A stretch of 64,000 nt of DNA from Variovorax sp. V93 (GCF_041154485.1 NZ_AP028669.1:4402001-4466000); one strand, 5' to 3'. Positions 18,939 to 28,274 are shown, counted from the stretch's first letter. The notes: generated by a model not told the origin, from the sequence alone. Program-made: numbers and translations.

Positions 18939-19069
18939 GCCTGCATCGGCACGCTCTCATCGTTTGCGATTAGGGGCGGGAGCCCAGCTTCTTTGCTTGT
19001 AGCGCCCATGCCCGGGAACTAGACTGAGATGCGAAGGCACCCGCAGTGCCGGGGGCCAAGGAGCCGGCC

Positions 19070-19516
19070 ATGTACAAGCGTATCCTCGTCCCCACCGATG
19101 GCTCTTCGCTCTCCGAGCAGGCGGTCGCCACTGCCATCGATCTGGCGCTGCTGGCGGGTGCCGAACTGGTGAGCGTCACCGTCGCGCACCTCCAGCCTTA
19201 TGGCTATTTCGAAGGCTCGATGGTGCTGAACCAGCGCGAAATCGAAGCCTCGCAGGAACAGGTGGAGCAGTCCGCACAGCGCCTGGTCGATGCGGTCAGG
19301 AACGCCGCCATCGCCAGAGGCGTGCGCAGTGCGCAGGCCATCGTCATGAAGTCCAACCAGGTGGCGGAAGCCATCATCGCCACGGCCAAGAACCAGGAGT
19401 GCGACCTGATCGTGATGGCCTCGCACGGCCGGCGCAGCCTGGCGCGGCTGCTGATGGGCAGCGAGACACTGCATGTGCTGACCCACTCGCACATTCCGGT
19501 GCTGGTGCTGCGGTAG
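19070..19516 (+). CDS. Universal stress protein (UspA family)
   Basis: 148 residues. It opens MYKRILVPTDGSSLSEQA and ends with the ATP-binding signature region GSETLHVLTHSHIPVLVL, preceded by DLIVMASHGRRS. This is the Usp fold with the nucleotide-binding GxxxxxxxxxxxS/T-like stretch present. An AAGGAG six bases before the ATG at 19070 fixes the start. Usp proteins accumulate under growth arrest or stress; the particular role is unknown. It is monocistronic. Confidence 0.92.
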   Translation: MYKRILVPTDGSSLSEQAVATAIDLALLAGAELVSVTVAHLQPYGYFEGSMVLNQREIEASQEQVEQSAQRLVDAVRNAAIARGVRSAQAIVMKSNQVAEAIIATAKNQECDLIVMASHGRRSLARLLMGSETLHVLTHSHIPVLVLR

Positions 19517-19703
19517 AAGCCCGATCGAAGCGCGCTCGAAGTGAAATTTTTCACGATCGGGCGCAGGCATCGGCCGCCCTCGTGAACGCGCCGTTCCGGG
19601 GCGACTCATCCCCTGACTGCCATTCGCAGCCCGCGCAGGGCTGCGGAAGGTACAGTGCCCTGCAATGGCTGCATTGCGCAAGGGCCGTTTCAAGGGAGTG
19701 AAA

Positions 19704-21710
19704 ATGAAATCATCGATGTTTTCCCGCGCCGTGGGCTGGGGCCTGCTTCTGCTGTCGGCCCTGGCGGCGCTGTGCATCGCGGCCCTCCTGAGCTTCGACT
19801 GGAACCGCGCCAGGCCATGGATCAACCAGCGCGTGAGCGAAGCGACGGGCCGCCCGTTCGCGATCCGCGGCGACCTGGTCCTGCAATGGTCGAGCCCCGA
19901 AGCCGAAACAGGCTGGCGCCGCTGGGTGCCCTGGCCGAGGCTGAGCGCACAGGACATCACACTGGGCAATGCCGATTGGGGCAAGACCGGCCCGCACCTG
20001 GCCGAAATCAGGCAGCTGAGCTTCTCGCTGAACCCGCTGCCCCTGTTGAACCACACGATCCGCATTCCCACGCTCGAGCTCGCCGGCCCCGTTCTTTCGC
20101 TCGAACGCACCGCGGACGGCAAGAACAACTGGACGCTGGCAGCCGGCGGCGCGGAGCCCTCGCCATGGAAGCTCGACCTGCAGCGGCTGGTGCTGAGCCA
20201 GGGCACGGTGAAGCTTGCCGATGCAACCGCAAGGCTCGATCTCAAGGTCGACATCGACAGCCTGCCCGCGGAAAGCGCCGAGGGCTATGGCATCGGCTGG
20301 AAGCTCGGCGGGACCTTCCGCCAGGCGCCTGTGAAGGGAAGCGGCAAGGCCGGCGCGGTGCTCTCGCTGCAGCAGGACACGAAGCCCTATCCGTTGCAGG
20401 CCGGCGTGCAGGTGGGTGCCACGCGCATCGACATCGCCGGCACGCTGACCAAGCCCGACGCGCTGGCGGCACTGGACCTTCGGCTCAAGCTTTCGGGCGC
20501 GAGCATGGCGCATCTGTATCCCATCACCGGCATCACGCTGCCCAACACGCCGCCGTTCAGCACCGAAGGCCATCTGGTCGGCAAGCTCGACAAGGCCGGC
20601 GGACGCTGGCTGTACGAGAACTTCAAGGGCCGCGTGGGTGCCAGCGACATTGCGGGCACGCTGGAATACGTCGCGCAGCAGCCGCGGCCGCTGCTACGCG
20701 GCCAGGTGCAGTCCAACCAGCTGCGGCTGGAAGACCTGGCGCCGCTGATCGGCGCCGATTCGAACGCGAGCAAGGCCAAGCGGGGCGCCCCGGCCGTCCA
20801 GCCGGCGGGCAAGGTGCTGCCGGTGGAGAAGTTCGACACCGCAAGCTGGGGCAGCATCGATGCGGACGTCAAGTTTGCCGGCCGCAAGATCCTCCATGCG
20901 AAGGACCTGCCCATCGACAGCCTGGTGGCGGATCTTCATCTGAAGGACAGCGTGCTCTCGCTCACGCCATTGAGCTTTGGCGTGGCGGGCGGCACCCTGG
21001 CCGCCACGGTCAGGCTCGACGGCAGCCAGGACCCGATCCGCGCCAACCTGCAGCTGTCGGCGCGCCGGCTCAGGATCAAGGAACTCTTTCCAACGCTCGA
21101 CACCTTGCAGGCCAGCCTGGGCGAAGTCGGCGGCGACGCAGCGCTTTCCGCCTCCGGCAACTCCGTCGCGGCCTTGCTGGGCACGTCCAACGGCGAGGTG
21201 AAGGCGCTGGTGAGCAAGGGCACGGTGAGCAAGTTCCTGCTCGAGGCCATGGGGCTGAACATCGGCAGCGTGGTGGCAACCCAGCTGTTCGGCGACAGGC
21301 AGGTCCAGCTGAACTGCCTTGCGAGCGACTTCAGGGTGACGCAGGGCGTCATGCAGGCGCGCTCCTTCGTGCTGGACACGGACGAATCGGTGGTCAACGT
21401 GACCGGGCTCATCGATCTTTCCAGGGAACAGCTCGCGCTGGAGATCCAGCCGCGGAACAAGGCGCTGCGCGTGCTGTCGCTGCGCTCGCCGCTGTACGTC
21501 AAGGGCACGTTCAAGAACCCCGACGTCGGCGTCGACAAGGGCGCCGTGGCGCTCAAGCTGGGCTCGGCGATTGCGCTGGGCGCGGTGGCGCCCGCTGCCG
21601 CGCTGCTGCCGCTGTTGAACATGGGCTCGCAGGAGTTCGCGCAATGCGCGCCGCTGGAGGCTGCCGCGCGCCAGAAGCCGAAGGCCGGCAGGCAGCCCAA
21701 GGCACGCTAG
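19704..21710 (+). CDS. AsmA-family inner-membrane-anchored periplasmic protein
   Basis: 668 residues: one N-terminal membrane helix (about 8-30) and a long periplasmic region rich in beta strands, with AsmA-like blocks (RPFAIRGDLVLQWS, LGNADWGKT) and a C-terminal AsmA_2-type region (LLGTSNGEVKALVSKGTVSK). AsmA-like proteins belong to the chorein/VPS13-like bridges implicated in phospholipid transport or outer-membrane homeostasis. The start at 19704 has AAGGGAG upstream; an in-frame ATG at 19665 is less well placed. Confidence 0.85.
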   Translation: MKSSMFSRAVGWGLLLLSALAALCIAALLSFDWNRARPWINQRVSEATGRPFAIRGDLVLQWSSPEAETGWRRWVPWPRLSAQDITLGNADWGKTGPHLAEIRQLSFSLNPLPLLNHTIRIPTLELAGPVLSLERTADGKNNWTLAAGGAEPSPWKLDLQRLVLSQGTVKLADATARLDLKVDIDSLPAESAEGYGIGWKLGGTFRQAPVKGSGKAGAVLSLQQDTKPYPLQAGVQVGATRIDIAGTLTKPDALAALDLRLKLSGASMAHLYPITGITLPNTPPFSTEGHLVGKLDKAGGRWLYENFKGRVGASDIAGTLEYVAQQPRPLLRGQVQSNQLRLEDLAPLIGADSNASKAKRGAPAVQPAGKVLPVEKFDTASWGSIDADVKFAGRKILHAKDLPIDSLVADLHLKDSVLSLTPLSFGVAGGTLAATVRLDGSQDPIRANLQLSARRLRIKELFPTLDTLQASLGEVGGDAALSASGNSVAALLGTSNGEVKALVSKGTVSKFLLEAMGLNIGSVVATQLFGDRQVQLNCLASDFRVTQGVMQARSFVLDTDESVVNVTGLIDLSREQLALEIQPRNKALRVLSLRSPLYVKGTFKNPDVGVDKGAVALKLGSAIALGAVAPAAALLPLLNMGSQEFAQCAPLEAAARQKPKAGRQPKAR

Positions 21711-21744
21711 CGGCGCCGCGGACCTGCGGACCTCAAGGCACTTT

Positions 21745-22011
21745 CTATTTTGCGAGATTGGCCTGGACCGCACGCTGCGCCAGGCAGGCCTGCGTGGCGC
21801 GATGCGTTGCGAGTCCGAAGCAGTGCGCCTCGGCCCGGCGGGCAAGCGCCTCGAGCGAGCGGCGCTCCTGCGCCGCCGAAACCTGGAATTCGACCAGCCA
21901 CTTCATGACCACGGCCATCACGATCAGGAGGCCGACCAGGGCGGCAATCAAGGTTCCGCGCCAGTCCTGGATGCGGAAGATCGACGGTTCGGGCTTCTTC
22001 ATCGTTGTCAT
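21745..22011 (-). CDS. Small single-helix membrane protein
   Basis: 88 residues: a short polar N-terminus (KKPEPSIFRIQDW), one strong membrane helix (GTLIAALVGLLIVMAVVMKW) and an amphipathic Ala/Arg/Glu-rich tail with cysteines (EAHCFG, TQACLA). The ATG three codons in (22002) is also possible. It is the last of four small minus-strand genes. Function unknown. Confidence 0.5.
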   Translation of the reverse strand: MTTMKKPEPSIFRIQDWRGTLIAALVGLLIVMAVVMKWLVEFQVSAAQERRSLEALARRAEAHCFGLATHRATQACLAQRAVQANLAK

Positions 22012-22031
22012 TGCGAAGCGGCAGGAGAACG

Positions 22032-22277
22032 CTAGCGCGGAAGCTCCGGGAAGAGCCACAGGCTCAGGCCGAGCATGAGGCCCGCCCCGAGCGACACGAT
22101 GGCCGCGGTCACGAACAGGGCCGCGGCAACGATGTTCGGCACACGCATGGCCAGGGCCAGGAAGGAAATGGCCGCCAGGACGTACAGGAGCACGGGCAGC
22201 AAGGCCAGCCAGACCGGCCGCTCGGGCGGTGGAGGCGGCTCGTCCGGACTCAGGTCTCCGAGGAACGGACTACGCAT
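22032..22277 (-). CDS. Small membrane protein, two or more helices
   Basis: 81 residues from the ATG at 22277, which has AAGGGA at good spacing. A proline-rich start (DEPPPPPERP) is followed by helices around VWLALLPVLLYVLAAISFL and IVAAALFVTAAIVSLGAGL. The start overlaps the stop of the upstream pseudo-receiver gene by 8 bp, indicating coupled translation. Function unknown. Confidence 0.55.
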   Translation of the reverse strand: MRSPFLGDLSPDEPPPPPERPVWLALLPVLLYVLAAISFLALAMRVPNIVAAALFVTAAIVSLGAGLMLGLSLWLFPELPR

Positions 22278-22677
22278 GGAATCCCTTGCCATGAAAGACG
22301 GCGCGCAATTCGGCATCGCTCGCAGGGGAAAGAATCACCTGCGAACGCCATCCGCTGACAGCCGAGCGCGAAAGCGCCTCCCGCGCGTGGGGCAGTTCGG
22401 TCGGATGCGCCATGAAGAACACGTGAACACGCTGGCCGAGCGCGCTCCACACGTCGGCAATGAGCGCCACGACCGGCGCTGCATCCGCGTGCAGTCCAAG
22501 AAGAATCGCATCGAAGCGCCGCCCTTCACGGGCGGCGTCGATCAGGCCATGAAGATGCTCGAAGGAGGCGTGGTCGATGCCGATGGCTTTCAGCGAACTG
22601 CCGGTGCACAGGCGCTGCAGGGCGTCGGAGTCCACGAGCGCGATCCGGTTCTGGCGGAGCGTGTATGCAGAAGTCAT
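22270..22677 (-). CDS. Receiver-like protein lacking phosphorylation residues
   Basis: 135 residues from the ATG at 22677. The strand pattern RIALVDSDAL, AIGIDHA, DAILLGLHAD, RVHVFFMAH and QVILSPASDAEL resembles a CheY-like receiver. The phosphoacceptor position holds Gly (LLGLH) and the conserved Lys-Pro becomes Ser-Pro. If the reading is right it is a pseudo-receiver that works by binding rather than phosphotransfer. It is coupled to the next small membrane gene. The family reading is from pattern only and needs structure prediction. Confidence 0.5.
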   Translation of the reverse strand: MTSAYTLRQNRIALVDSDALQRLCTGSSLKAIGIDHASFEHLHGLIDAAREGRRFDAILLGLHADAAPVVALIADVWSALGQRVHVFFMAHPTELPHAREALSRSAVSGWRSQVILSPASDAELRAVFHGKGFHA

Positions 22678-22777
22678 GAGGTGGCGGCTTCGTGTTCCCG
22701 GCCCGGATCGGGCTTTCGATTCAGGCAGGCCTGGCGCGCGGCACTGCCGCCCGCGCAGGCTGCACAAGAACACCGGG

Positions 22778-22924
22778 TCAGCAGTTGCCCTTCTTGGCTT
22801 GCCCAGGAGGGCAGAAACCGCCCTTGCCCGGCCCTGGCCCCGGATCCACCACGGGGTAGACGCAAGCGCTCAGGAGCAAGGTCATCACAAACGAGAAGAT
22901 CACGGTGGCGGCTGTTTTTTTCAT
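22778..22924 (-). CDS. Very small predicted lipoprotein (48 aa)
   Basis: 48 codons: MKKTAATVIFSFV, then the lipobox LLSAC (Cys21), then a mature peptide of 28 residues rich in Gly and Pro (DPGPGPGKGG) with two further cysteines, the second being the last residue. AAGGAG seven bases before the ATG at 22924 strongly supports translation. It heads a run of four small minus-strand genes. Tiny lipoproteins of this build occur widely but have no known role. Confidence 0.65.
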   Translation of the reverse strand: MKKTAATVIFSFVMTLLLSACVYPVVDPGPGPGKGGFCPPGQAKKGNC

Positions 22925-23241
22925 GCGGACTCCTTGGTTGAAATTGTCTGGCGCTGCTTGGGATGGGCGCCCTGGCCGTCAGCGAGGCCAGAAGATATGT
23001 GAATTACTAACATTTAGACAGGAAATGCTTCACGATCAGCTTTGGTTTACGTGAGAAACAGTAACCAGCCTTCCGTTCTGCCCAGTACTTCACGAATGCG
23101 CGAAGCGGACATCCGTCACAGGTCCGCAGATTTAGAAGCACATCTGCAGGCCGAGGCGGGAATCCGGCCGCCGCATTCGGTCAAACTCGGGTACGACCCT
23201 CCGTGGTTTTCACAAATGTTCTATCGAAAGGAATTCCTGTT
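22925..23241. other. Intergenic region between the small lipoprotein gene and HU
   Basis: 317 bp of lower GC (notably 22990-23060) between divergent genes. It must hold the promoters of the lipoprotein cluster and of HU, but I see no box pair convincing enough to name. One 67-codon frame inside it lacks a ribosome site and ends within the HU start; it is not called. Confidence 0.5.
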
Positions 23242-23523
23242 TTGAACAAGACCGAACTCATCGCCGCCATCGCAGAAGACACCAACCTCAGCAAGGCCGA
23301 CGCCGGCCGCGCCTTCGACTCGGCGCTCGAACAACTCTCGCGCGCCCTGGTGCGCGGCGAAACCGTGCAGCTGATCGGCTTTGGCACCTTCAGCGTGGCC
23401 AACCGTGCAGAGCGCACCGGCCGCAATCCGTCGACCGGCGAGCAGATCACGATCAAGGCGAGCAAGAGCGCGAAATTCGCGGCCGGCAAGGCGCTGAAGG
23501 ACGCCATCAACCAGGTGGGCTGA
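23242..23523 (+). CDS. HU-family histone-like DNA-binding protein
   Basis: 93 residues with the HU pattern NKTELIAAIAEDTNLSKADA, the beta-arm signature GFGTFSVANRAERTGRNP and KASKSAKFAAGKALKDA. HU bends and compacts DNA without strict sequence preference. The family N-terminus (M)NKTEL places the start at a TTG (23242), with AAAGGA about ten bases upstream; no ATG is available in frame. The upstream in-frame GTG at 23203 would add 13 unrelated residues. Confidence 0.93.
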   Translation: MNKTELIAAIAEDTNLSKADAGRAFDSALEQLSRALVRGETVQLIGFGTFSVANRAERTGRNPSTGEQITIKASKSAKFAAGKALKDAINQVG

Positions 23524-23541
23524 TCATCCCTGGAGGGCGGC

Positions 23542-26500
23542 TCAGGCCTGTGCACCCTGCCACCCTCCGCCCAGCGCCTTGTAGAGGTTGACCATGTTCA
23601 CGGCCTCCTTGAGCTGCAGCTCGATCAGCTGCTGCTGCTCGGCATAGAGCTCGCGCTGGGCATCCTGGCTCGCGAAGTAGTCTTCCAGGCCGCTGCGAAA
23701 GCGCGTGCGCGCAATGTTCGCCACCTTCTCCAGCGCCTGCACGCGAGCCTGCTGCGCCTCCAGCTGCGGGCGCAGGTGGTCATCGGCAATCAGGGCGTTG
23801 GCGGTTTCGCGGAATGCCATCTGCGCTGCGTGCTCATAGGACGCCATGGCCGCTGCCAGCCGCTCCTCGTTGGCCGTGATGTTGGCCGAACGGCGGCCCC
23901 AGTCGAACAGCGGCAACGACACCCCCAGCACCCCGGCCCAGCTGCTGTTGCCGCTCGCCAGCAGCGTCGACAGCTCCCGGCTCACGCCGCCCGCGAGCGC
24001 CGTGAGCGAGATGGTCGGCAGCATTGCGGCCTTGGCCGCGCCCACGCCCGAATTGGCGGCTTCGACACGCGAATAGGCCGCCAGCAGATCGGGCCGGCGC
24101 TGCAGCAGGCTGGACGGCAGGCCCGCCGCCACCTGCGCGGTGGAGCGCTGCGGCCAGGGCCGGGCGCTGCCCGTGTCGGGCGAGACCGGCTGGCCGACCA
24201 GCACGTTCAGCCACTGAAGATCCTGCGCGACACGCATGCGGAATTCCTCCTGCTTCACGCGGGCGTTCTGCAGCAGCGACTGCGCGCGGTAGACGTCCAG
24301 CTGCGCCGCGCCGCCCACCGCCTTGGCGCGCCCGATCATGTCGGCATTGGCGGCCAGGCCCGATTCGTTGGCATTGGCCAGGGCGAGCAGGGCGCGGTCG
24401 GCGCGCAGCGTGAGGTAGGCATTCGACACCTCTCCCACCAGGTTCATGTGCGCAGCCGCAAAGTCCTTGTTGCCCGCCTCGGCCAGCGCACCGGTCTGCT
24501 GGGTCGCGCTCTGCTGGCGGCCGAAGAAGTCGAGCTCGTACGAGGTGACGCCAGCCTGGATGTCGAAGCTGCTGGAGGCCCGGCCGTCGGTCGGCACGTT
24601 GCCCAGCGGGCTGAGCGAACCCTGCGTGGTGGTCTGCGCCCGCTGCGCATGGCCCGACAGGCCGATCTGCGGAAACAGCGAGGCGCGGCTGCCGGCATAC
24701 ACGGCCCGGGCTTCGCGGGCACGGGCGGCATAGGCGCGCAGGTCGCGGTTCTGCGCGAGGGCGGTGGTGATGAGCCCGCGCAATTCGTCGTCCTGCACAA
24801 AGCTGCGCCAGTCGACGGGTTCCGCATTCGGCGCCGTCGTGCCGGCCGGCCATTGCGAGGGCACCGTCAGGTCGGGCTGCTTGAGCGGCGGCGTCAGATT
24901 GCATCCGCTCACCACCAGCACCACGCAGGTCGCCAGCACCAGCAGCAGCAGCCGCAGGGCCAGCCGCACGAAGCCCGCGCCGGGAGATCCGAAGCCCGCG
25001 CTCGCCAGCAAGGCCGACGCGGCCTTCCATGGCCGCACCTGGACCGCGACGTGGCTCGGCGGCACGTTGAAGACGTGGCTCACCAATTGCTCGCGCTGGG
25101 CCTCGGTGCCGGCGAAGCGCAGTTCGGCGCCCGCGGAGCTTCTGGCGGCCAGGCGGGCCGGCAGCCATCCCACCGGTTCGACGTAGACCTCCAGCGGCTG
25201 TCCCACGCGCAGGCGCTTCAGCGGGGCCTTGGCTTCCAGCAGCGCGCCGTCGGCCGCGATGTTGACGAAGCGTGATTCGCCCTCGCCCGCCGCGGTGCGC
25301 ACCCGGGTGCGCGCACGCCAGGGAAAGCGCTCTTCCTGCTCCGGCCGCGGCAGGTCGACGCAGGCCATGAGCGCAGCCAGGCAGAGCAGCAGTGCGATGC
25401 CGGTCCACACCAGGTTGAGCTCGTCGCCCGGCGTGAGCGCCTCGCCGCTCAAGGCGACCGACGCGCCGCCGAGCTGCAGCGCCACCAGGAGCCCGCCGAA
25501 CATGGCGACCAGCTTCCAATGCACGACCGTCTTCGAGCGGTCGAGCCCCTTGTTCGTCACCTTGAAAGGCCGGCCGAAAGGCCGCAGCACGGCGCTCGCG
25601 AGCGTGCTGGTGACGGCCATGGCCGCCACCAGCTGGCTCACCTCGCTGAACACGGGCAGGCAGCGCCGCCCGCTGATCCAGTAGCTGTAGGCCCAGAACA
25701 TGACGAGCGGCGGCAGTCCGAAGGAAGCAAAGGCCTGCGGCGTGGCATGGAACACCGAGACCCCGGCATACCAGTAGAGCGCGGGCGCCAGCATGACCAT
25801 CGCCATGAACGGCTTGCCGAGCCAGTGCAGCAGCCCGTGCAGGAAGTGCATCCGCGCCGGGAAGCTGAAGCCCCGGCCGCGCAGCGGGCCGTCGGGCAGC
25901 AGCGCGAGCTGCACCGTGCCCAGGCACCAGCGGCTGCGCTGGTTGATGTAGTCGACGATGCTCTCGGCCGACAGGCCGTTCGACAGCCGCTCGCCGAGCC
26001 AGCGCGTGATGTGGCCGTGCCGCAGCAGCAGGTAGGTGGTGTGGATGTCTTCGCACACGCTGCCGACCGGAAAGCCGCCCGCGGCGGTGATCAGGTCGCG
26101 CCGCACGATGAAGGAGGTGCCCACGCAGAAGGCCGAATCGACGGCATCCTTGGCGGGCTGCAGCACGTCGAAGAACACGCGCTGCTCGTCCACCCAGCTG
26201 TCGGTGGCGCGCAGGTTGTGCTGGATGGGGTCGGCGTTGTAATAGAACTGCGGCGTCTGCACCAGTCCGACCTTGCGGTCCGCGAACAGGCCCAGCATGC
26301 GGTAGACGATCTGGCGCTGCGGCGCGAAGTCGGCGTCGAGCACCAGGATGTAGGGCGCATTGGTCACGCCCGCCGACAGCCGCAGGCCGTTGTTGAGGTT
26401 GCCGGCCTTGGCATGGCTGTTGTCGGGCCGGCGCGCGTAGTGCACGCCCTTGCGTTCGCAATACTCGCGCAGCCAGTCGCGCCGGGTGTCGTCGAGCACC

Positions 26501-26949
26501 CACACGTTCAGGTTCGGATAGTCGATGGCCTGCGCCGCGATGATGGTCTTCTCCAGCACCGCCAGCTCTTCGTTGTACGTGCAGATGAAGACGTCCACCG
26601 CCGGCACCTGCGCGCCGCGGCCGCGCAGCAGCGCCTCGCCGCGGTCGGCCAGCTGGTGGTTGTCGCGCCGCCGGACCAGCATGTGGATGGACATCAGCGT
26701 GTAGACGATGGCCGTCAGCTCGAAGCACAGGAACACCCAGGCGAACAGGGTCTCGAAGCCCAGGTCCGAAGGCGGCATGGTCGCAACCACGCGCCAGACG
26801 GCATAGCGCATCAGCAGCAGCGCGGTCAGCGCGCCGAACAGCGCGCGGTGGGAGGTGCGGTCGATCCGCCCCCACGTCATCAGGAGGAGGGCCAAGCCCG
26901 CAACGAGTGCGTTGAGCTGGAACTCCGGTGTGGCGATCAGGTGGGACAT
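23542..26949 (-). CDS. BcsA-like PilZ glycosyltransferase fused in frame to NodT/TolC-family outer membrane lipoprotein
   Basis: 1135 codons with no internal stop. Residues 1-660 are a membrane family-2 glycosyltransferase of the cellulose-synthase type: helices at the N-terminus, FICTYNE, Asp pair 153-154, DAD (205-207), CED (299-301, usually TED), QRSRW (337-341), further helices, then a PilZ domain with RxxxR (545-549) but NIAADG where NxSxxG is expected. From residue 661 a second protein begins: helix RLALRLLLLVLATCVVLVV, lipobox VSGC (Cys683), CNLTPPLKQPDL, and a full outer-membrane efflux-factor domain to the end. A GTG at 24969 (residue 661) would start a normal 475-residue NodT protein, so separate translation is possible. 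Otherwise the product is a true fusion, perhaps cut at the lipobox. Overlaps the upstream gene by 13 bp. Confidence 0.8.
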   Translation of the reverse strand: MSHLIATPEFQLNALVAGLALLLMTWGRIDRTSHRALFGALTALLLMRYAVWRVVATMPPSDLGFETLFAWVFLCFELTAIVYTLMSIHMLVRRRDNHQLADRGEALLRGRGAQVPAVDVFICTYNEELAVLEKTIIAAQAIDYPNLNVWVLDDTRRDWLREYCERKGVHYARRPDNSHAKAGNLNNGLRLSAGVTNAPYILVLDADFAPQRQIVYRMLGLFADRKVGLVQTPQFYYNADPIQHNLRATDSWVDEQRVFFDVLQPAKDAVDSAFCVGTSFIVRRDLITAAGGFPVGSVCEDIHTTYLLLRHGHITRWLGERLSNGLSAESIVDYINQRSRWCLGTVQLALLPDGPLRGRGFSFPARMHFLHGLLHWLGKPFMAMVMLAPALYWYAGVSVFHATPQAFASFGLPPLVMFWAYSYWISGRRCLPVFSEVSQLVAAMAVTSTLASAVLRPFGRPFKVTNKGLDRSKTVVHWKLVAMFGGLLVALQLGGASVALSGEALTPGDELNLVWTGIALLLCLAALMACVDLPRPEQEERFPWRARTRVRTAAGEGESRFVNIAADGALLEAKAPLKRLRVGQPLEVYVEPVGWLPARLAARSSAGAELRFAGTEAQREQLVSHVFNVPPSHVAVQVRPWKAASALLASAGFGSPGAGFVRLALRLLLLVLATCVVLVVSGCNLTPPLKQPDLTVPSQWPAGTTAPNAEPVDWRSFVQDDELRGLITTALAQNRDLRAYAARAREARAVYAGSRASLFPQIGLSGHAQRAQTTTQGSLSPLGNVPTDGRASSSFDIQAGVTSYELDFFGRQQSATQQTGALAEAGNKDFAAAHMNLVGEVSNAYLTLRADRALLALANANESGLAANADMIGRAKAVGGAAQLDVYRAQSLLQNARVKQEEFRMRVAQDLQWLNVLVGQPVSPDTGSARPWPQRSTAQVAAGLPSSLLQRRPDLLAAYSRVEAANSGVGAAKAAMLPTISLTALAGGVSRELSTLLASGNSSWAGVLGVSLPLFDWGRRSANITANEERLAAAMASYEHAAQMAFRETANALIADDHLRPQLEAQQARVQALEKVANIARTRFRSGLEDYFASQDAQRELYAEQQQLIELQLKEAVNMVNLYKALGGGWQGAQA

Positions 26950-28274
26950 GGTGACGTAGCTCCTGTTGCGGCGGTCTTGCCGGTGAAGGGGTTGAACCCC
27001 GTGGCGGCCAGCGCGATCCAGGCAGTCGCGCCCAAGTGTGGCCAGCGGTAGTAGAAGAAGTCGGCCCCGGCCGAGTCCGGGCCGATGGCCAGCCCGGTCG
27101 ATATGCGGGCACTGGGAGTGGCGTAGTAAAGGCCGTTGCCGGCGCGCTGCGACGCCAGCAGCTGCCACAGGGCCTCGGGCGCCGCGCCCTTGCGCGCCAC
27201 CAGCGTGGCGGCCGCCTGGGCACTGCCCTCGGTCCAGATGCCGTCGGGGCTGCGCGAGAAGCCGTAGCCTTCGCCGAAGCGATGGTGCTTCTCCACCCAG
27301 TCGAGCCCCCTCATCCAGGGGCAGGAACCTTCGGGCGCCGCCAGCAGCGGCCACAGCTGGGCATCGAGGCCGGAGCCATCCGTTGCGATGGTGGCGCCGT
27401 CTTCCTTGGTGCCGATGTTGAAGCGCTGCTCCGATGCGTTCCACATGCGGTTGACGAAGTCGAGCGCGGTGCGCGCCTGCTGGCGTTCGGCTTCGGCCTG
27501 CCCACCGGCGCTCTTCGCCGCCCAGGCGGCCGCCACCGCGATGTCGATGTTGTGCTCGGTGGATTTCCAGGTCTGGGCGCGCTGCGCGTTGTCCCAGCCG
27601 TACCAGCCGCCGTTGTAGCCGTCGGGTGCATTCCTGCCGCGGGTGCGCTGTTCGATCCAGCCGAGCAGCCGGCGCGCGCCCGCGAGGTAGGCGGGCGACG
27701 GCTCGGCCTCGTTCAGGTTCAGCAGCAGCAAGGCGGCCCAGGCCACGTTGCCGGTGGCCGTGCTCACCTGGTAGGCGTCGGCGATCCACTGGTTCCTGGC
27801 CGCATCCCAGCGCCCCGGCAGCGCGGCCTTTTCCTCGGTCATCAGGCCGGCGCGGTAGGCGTTGCGCACGCGCCCGTCGGCCGTGTTCGGGTCGCGCTCC
27901 ATGGCGCGCACCACGGCATCGCCGATGCGCCGGGCCGAGGCCGCGTCGCCGCAGGCCAGCAACGCGATGCCCGCGAGCGCGTTGTCATAGGTGAAGGCGG
28001 CGCCCGCCAATGCAGGCTCCAGCGGCGCGCCCTGCTTCGGGTCGGCGACGCGGTAGCTGGCCAGGAACAGCGGGCCGGAAGCTGCGCCCTTCTGGTCCTC
28101 GGCAACCGCGCGCCGCAGCCCCTCGCAGCTTTGCCGCGCCAGCGCTTGCTGCGTGGCGCTGGCGGCCTGCCGGCCCGGAGATGGCTGGGCAAGGGCAGCG
28201 GACATCGGCAAGGCCAGTGCCATCGATGCGGCAAGGCAGGACGCCAGGGGCCGGGAAAACGGGAAGACCGACAT
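26937..28274 (-). CDS. Periplasmic six-hairpin glycosidase-like protein
   Basis: 445 residues with a signal peptide ending near SAALAQP. The body is helical, with repeating motifs of an (alpha/alpha)6 toroid: YDNALAGIALLACGD, RWDAARNQWIADAYQ, STATGNVAWAALLLLNL, NGGWYGW and KSTEHNIDIAVAAAWAA. The last Glu-His-Asn-Asp block is a plausible active-site region. I infer a carbohydrate-processing role comparable in place to the BcsZ or BcsC-linked hydrolases of polysaccharide operons; the exact family is not certain. It starts 41 bp after the adaptor gene and overlaps the synthase start. Confidence 0.6.
   Translation of the reverse strand: MSVFPFSRPLASCLAASMALALPMSAALAQPSPGRQAASATQQALARQSCEGLRRAVAEDQKGAASGPLFLASYRVADPKQGAPLEPALAGAAFTYDNALAGIALLACGDAASARRIGDAVVRAMERDPNTADGRVRNAYRAGLMTEEKAALPGRWDAARNQWIADAYQVSTATGNVAWAALLLLNLNEAEPSPAYLAGARRLLGWIEQRTRGRNAPDGYNGGWYGWDNAQRAQTWKSTEHNIDIAVAAAWAAKSAGGQAEAERQQARTALDFVNRMWNASEQRFNIGTKEDGATIATDGSGLDAQLWPLLAAPEGSCPWMRGLDWVEKHHRFGEGYGFSRSPDGIWTEGSAQAAATLVARKGAAPEALWQLLASQRAGNGLYYATPSARISTGLAIGPDSAGADFFYYRWPHLGATAWIALAATGFNPFTGKTAATGATSPCPT

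Noticed and set aside
23042..23245. A 67-codon frame before HU
   Set aside because: No ribosome site and it ends in the HU start region; it is better explained as leader sequence.
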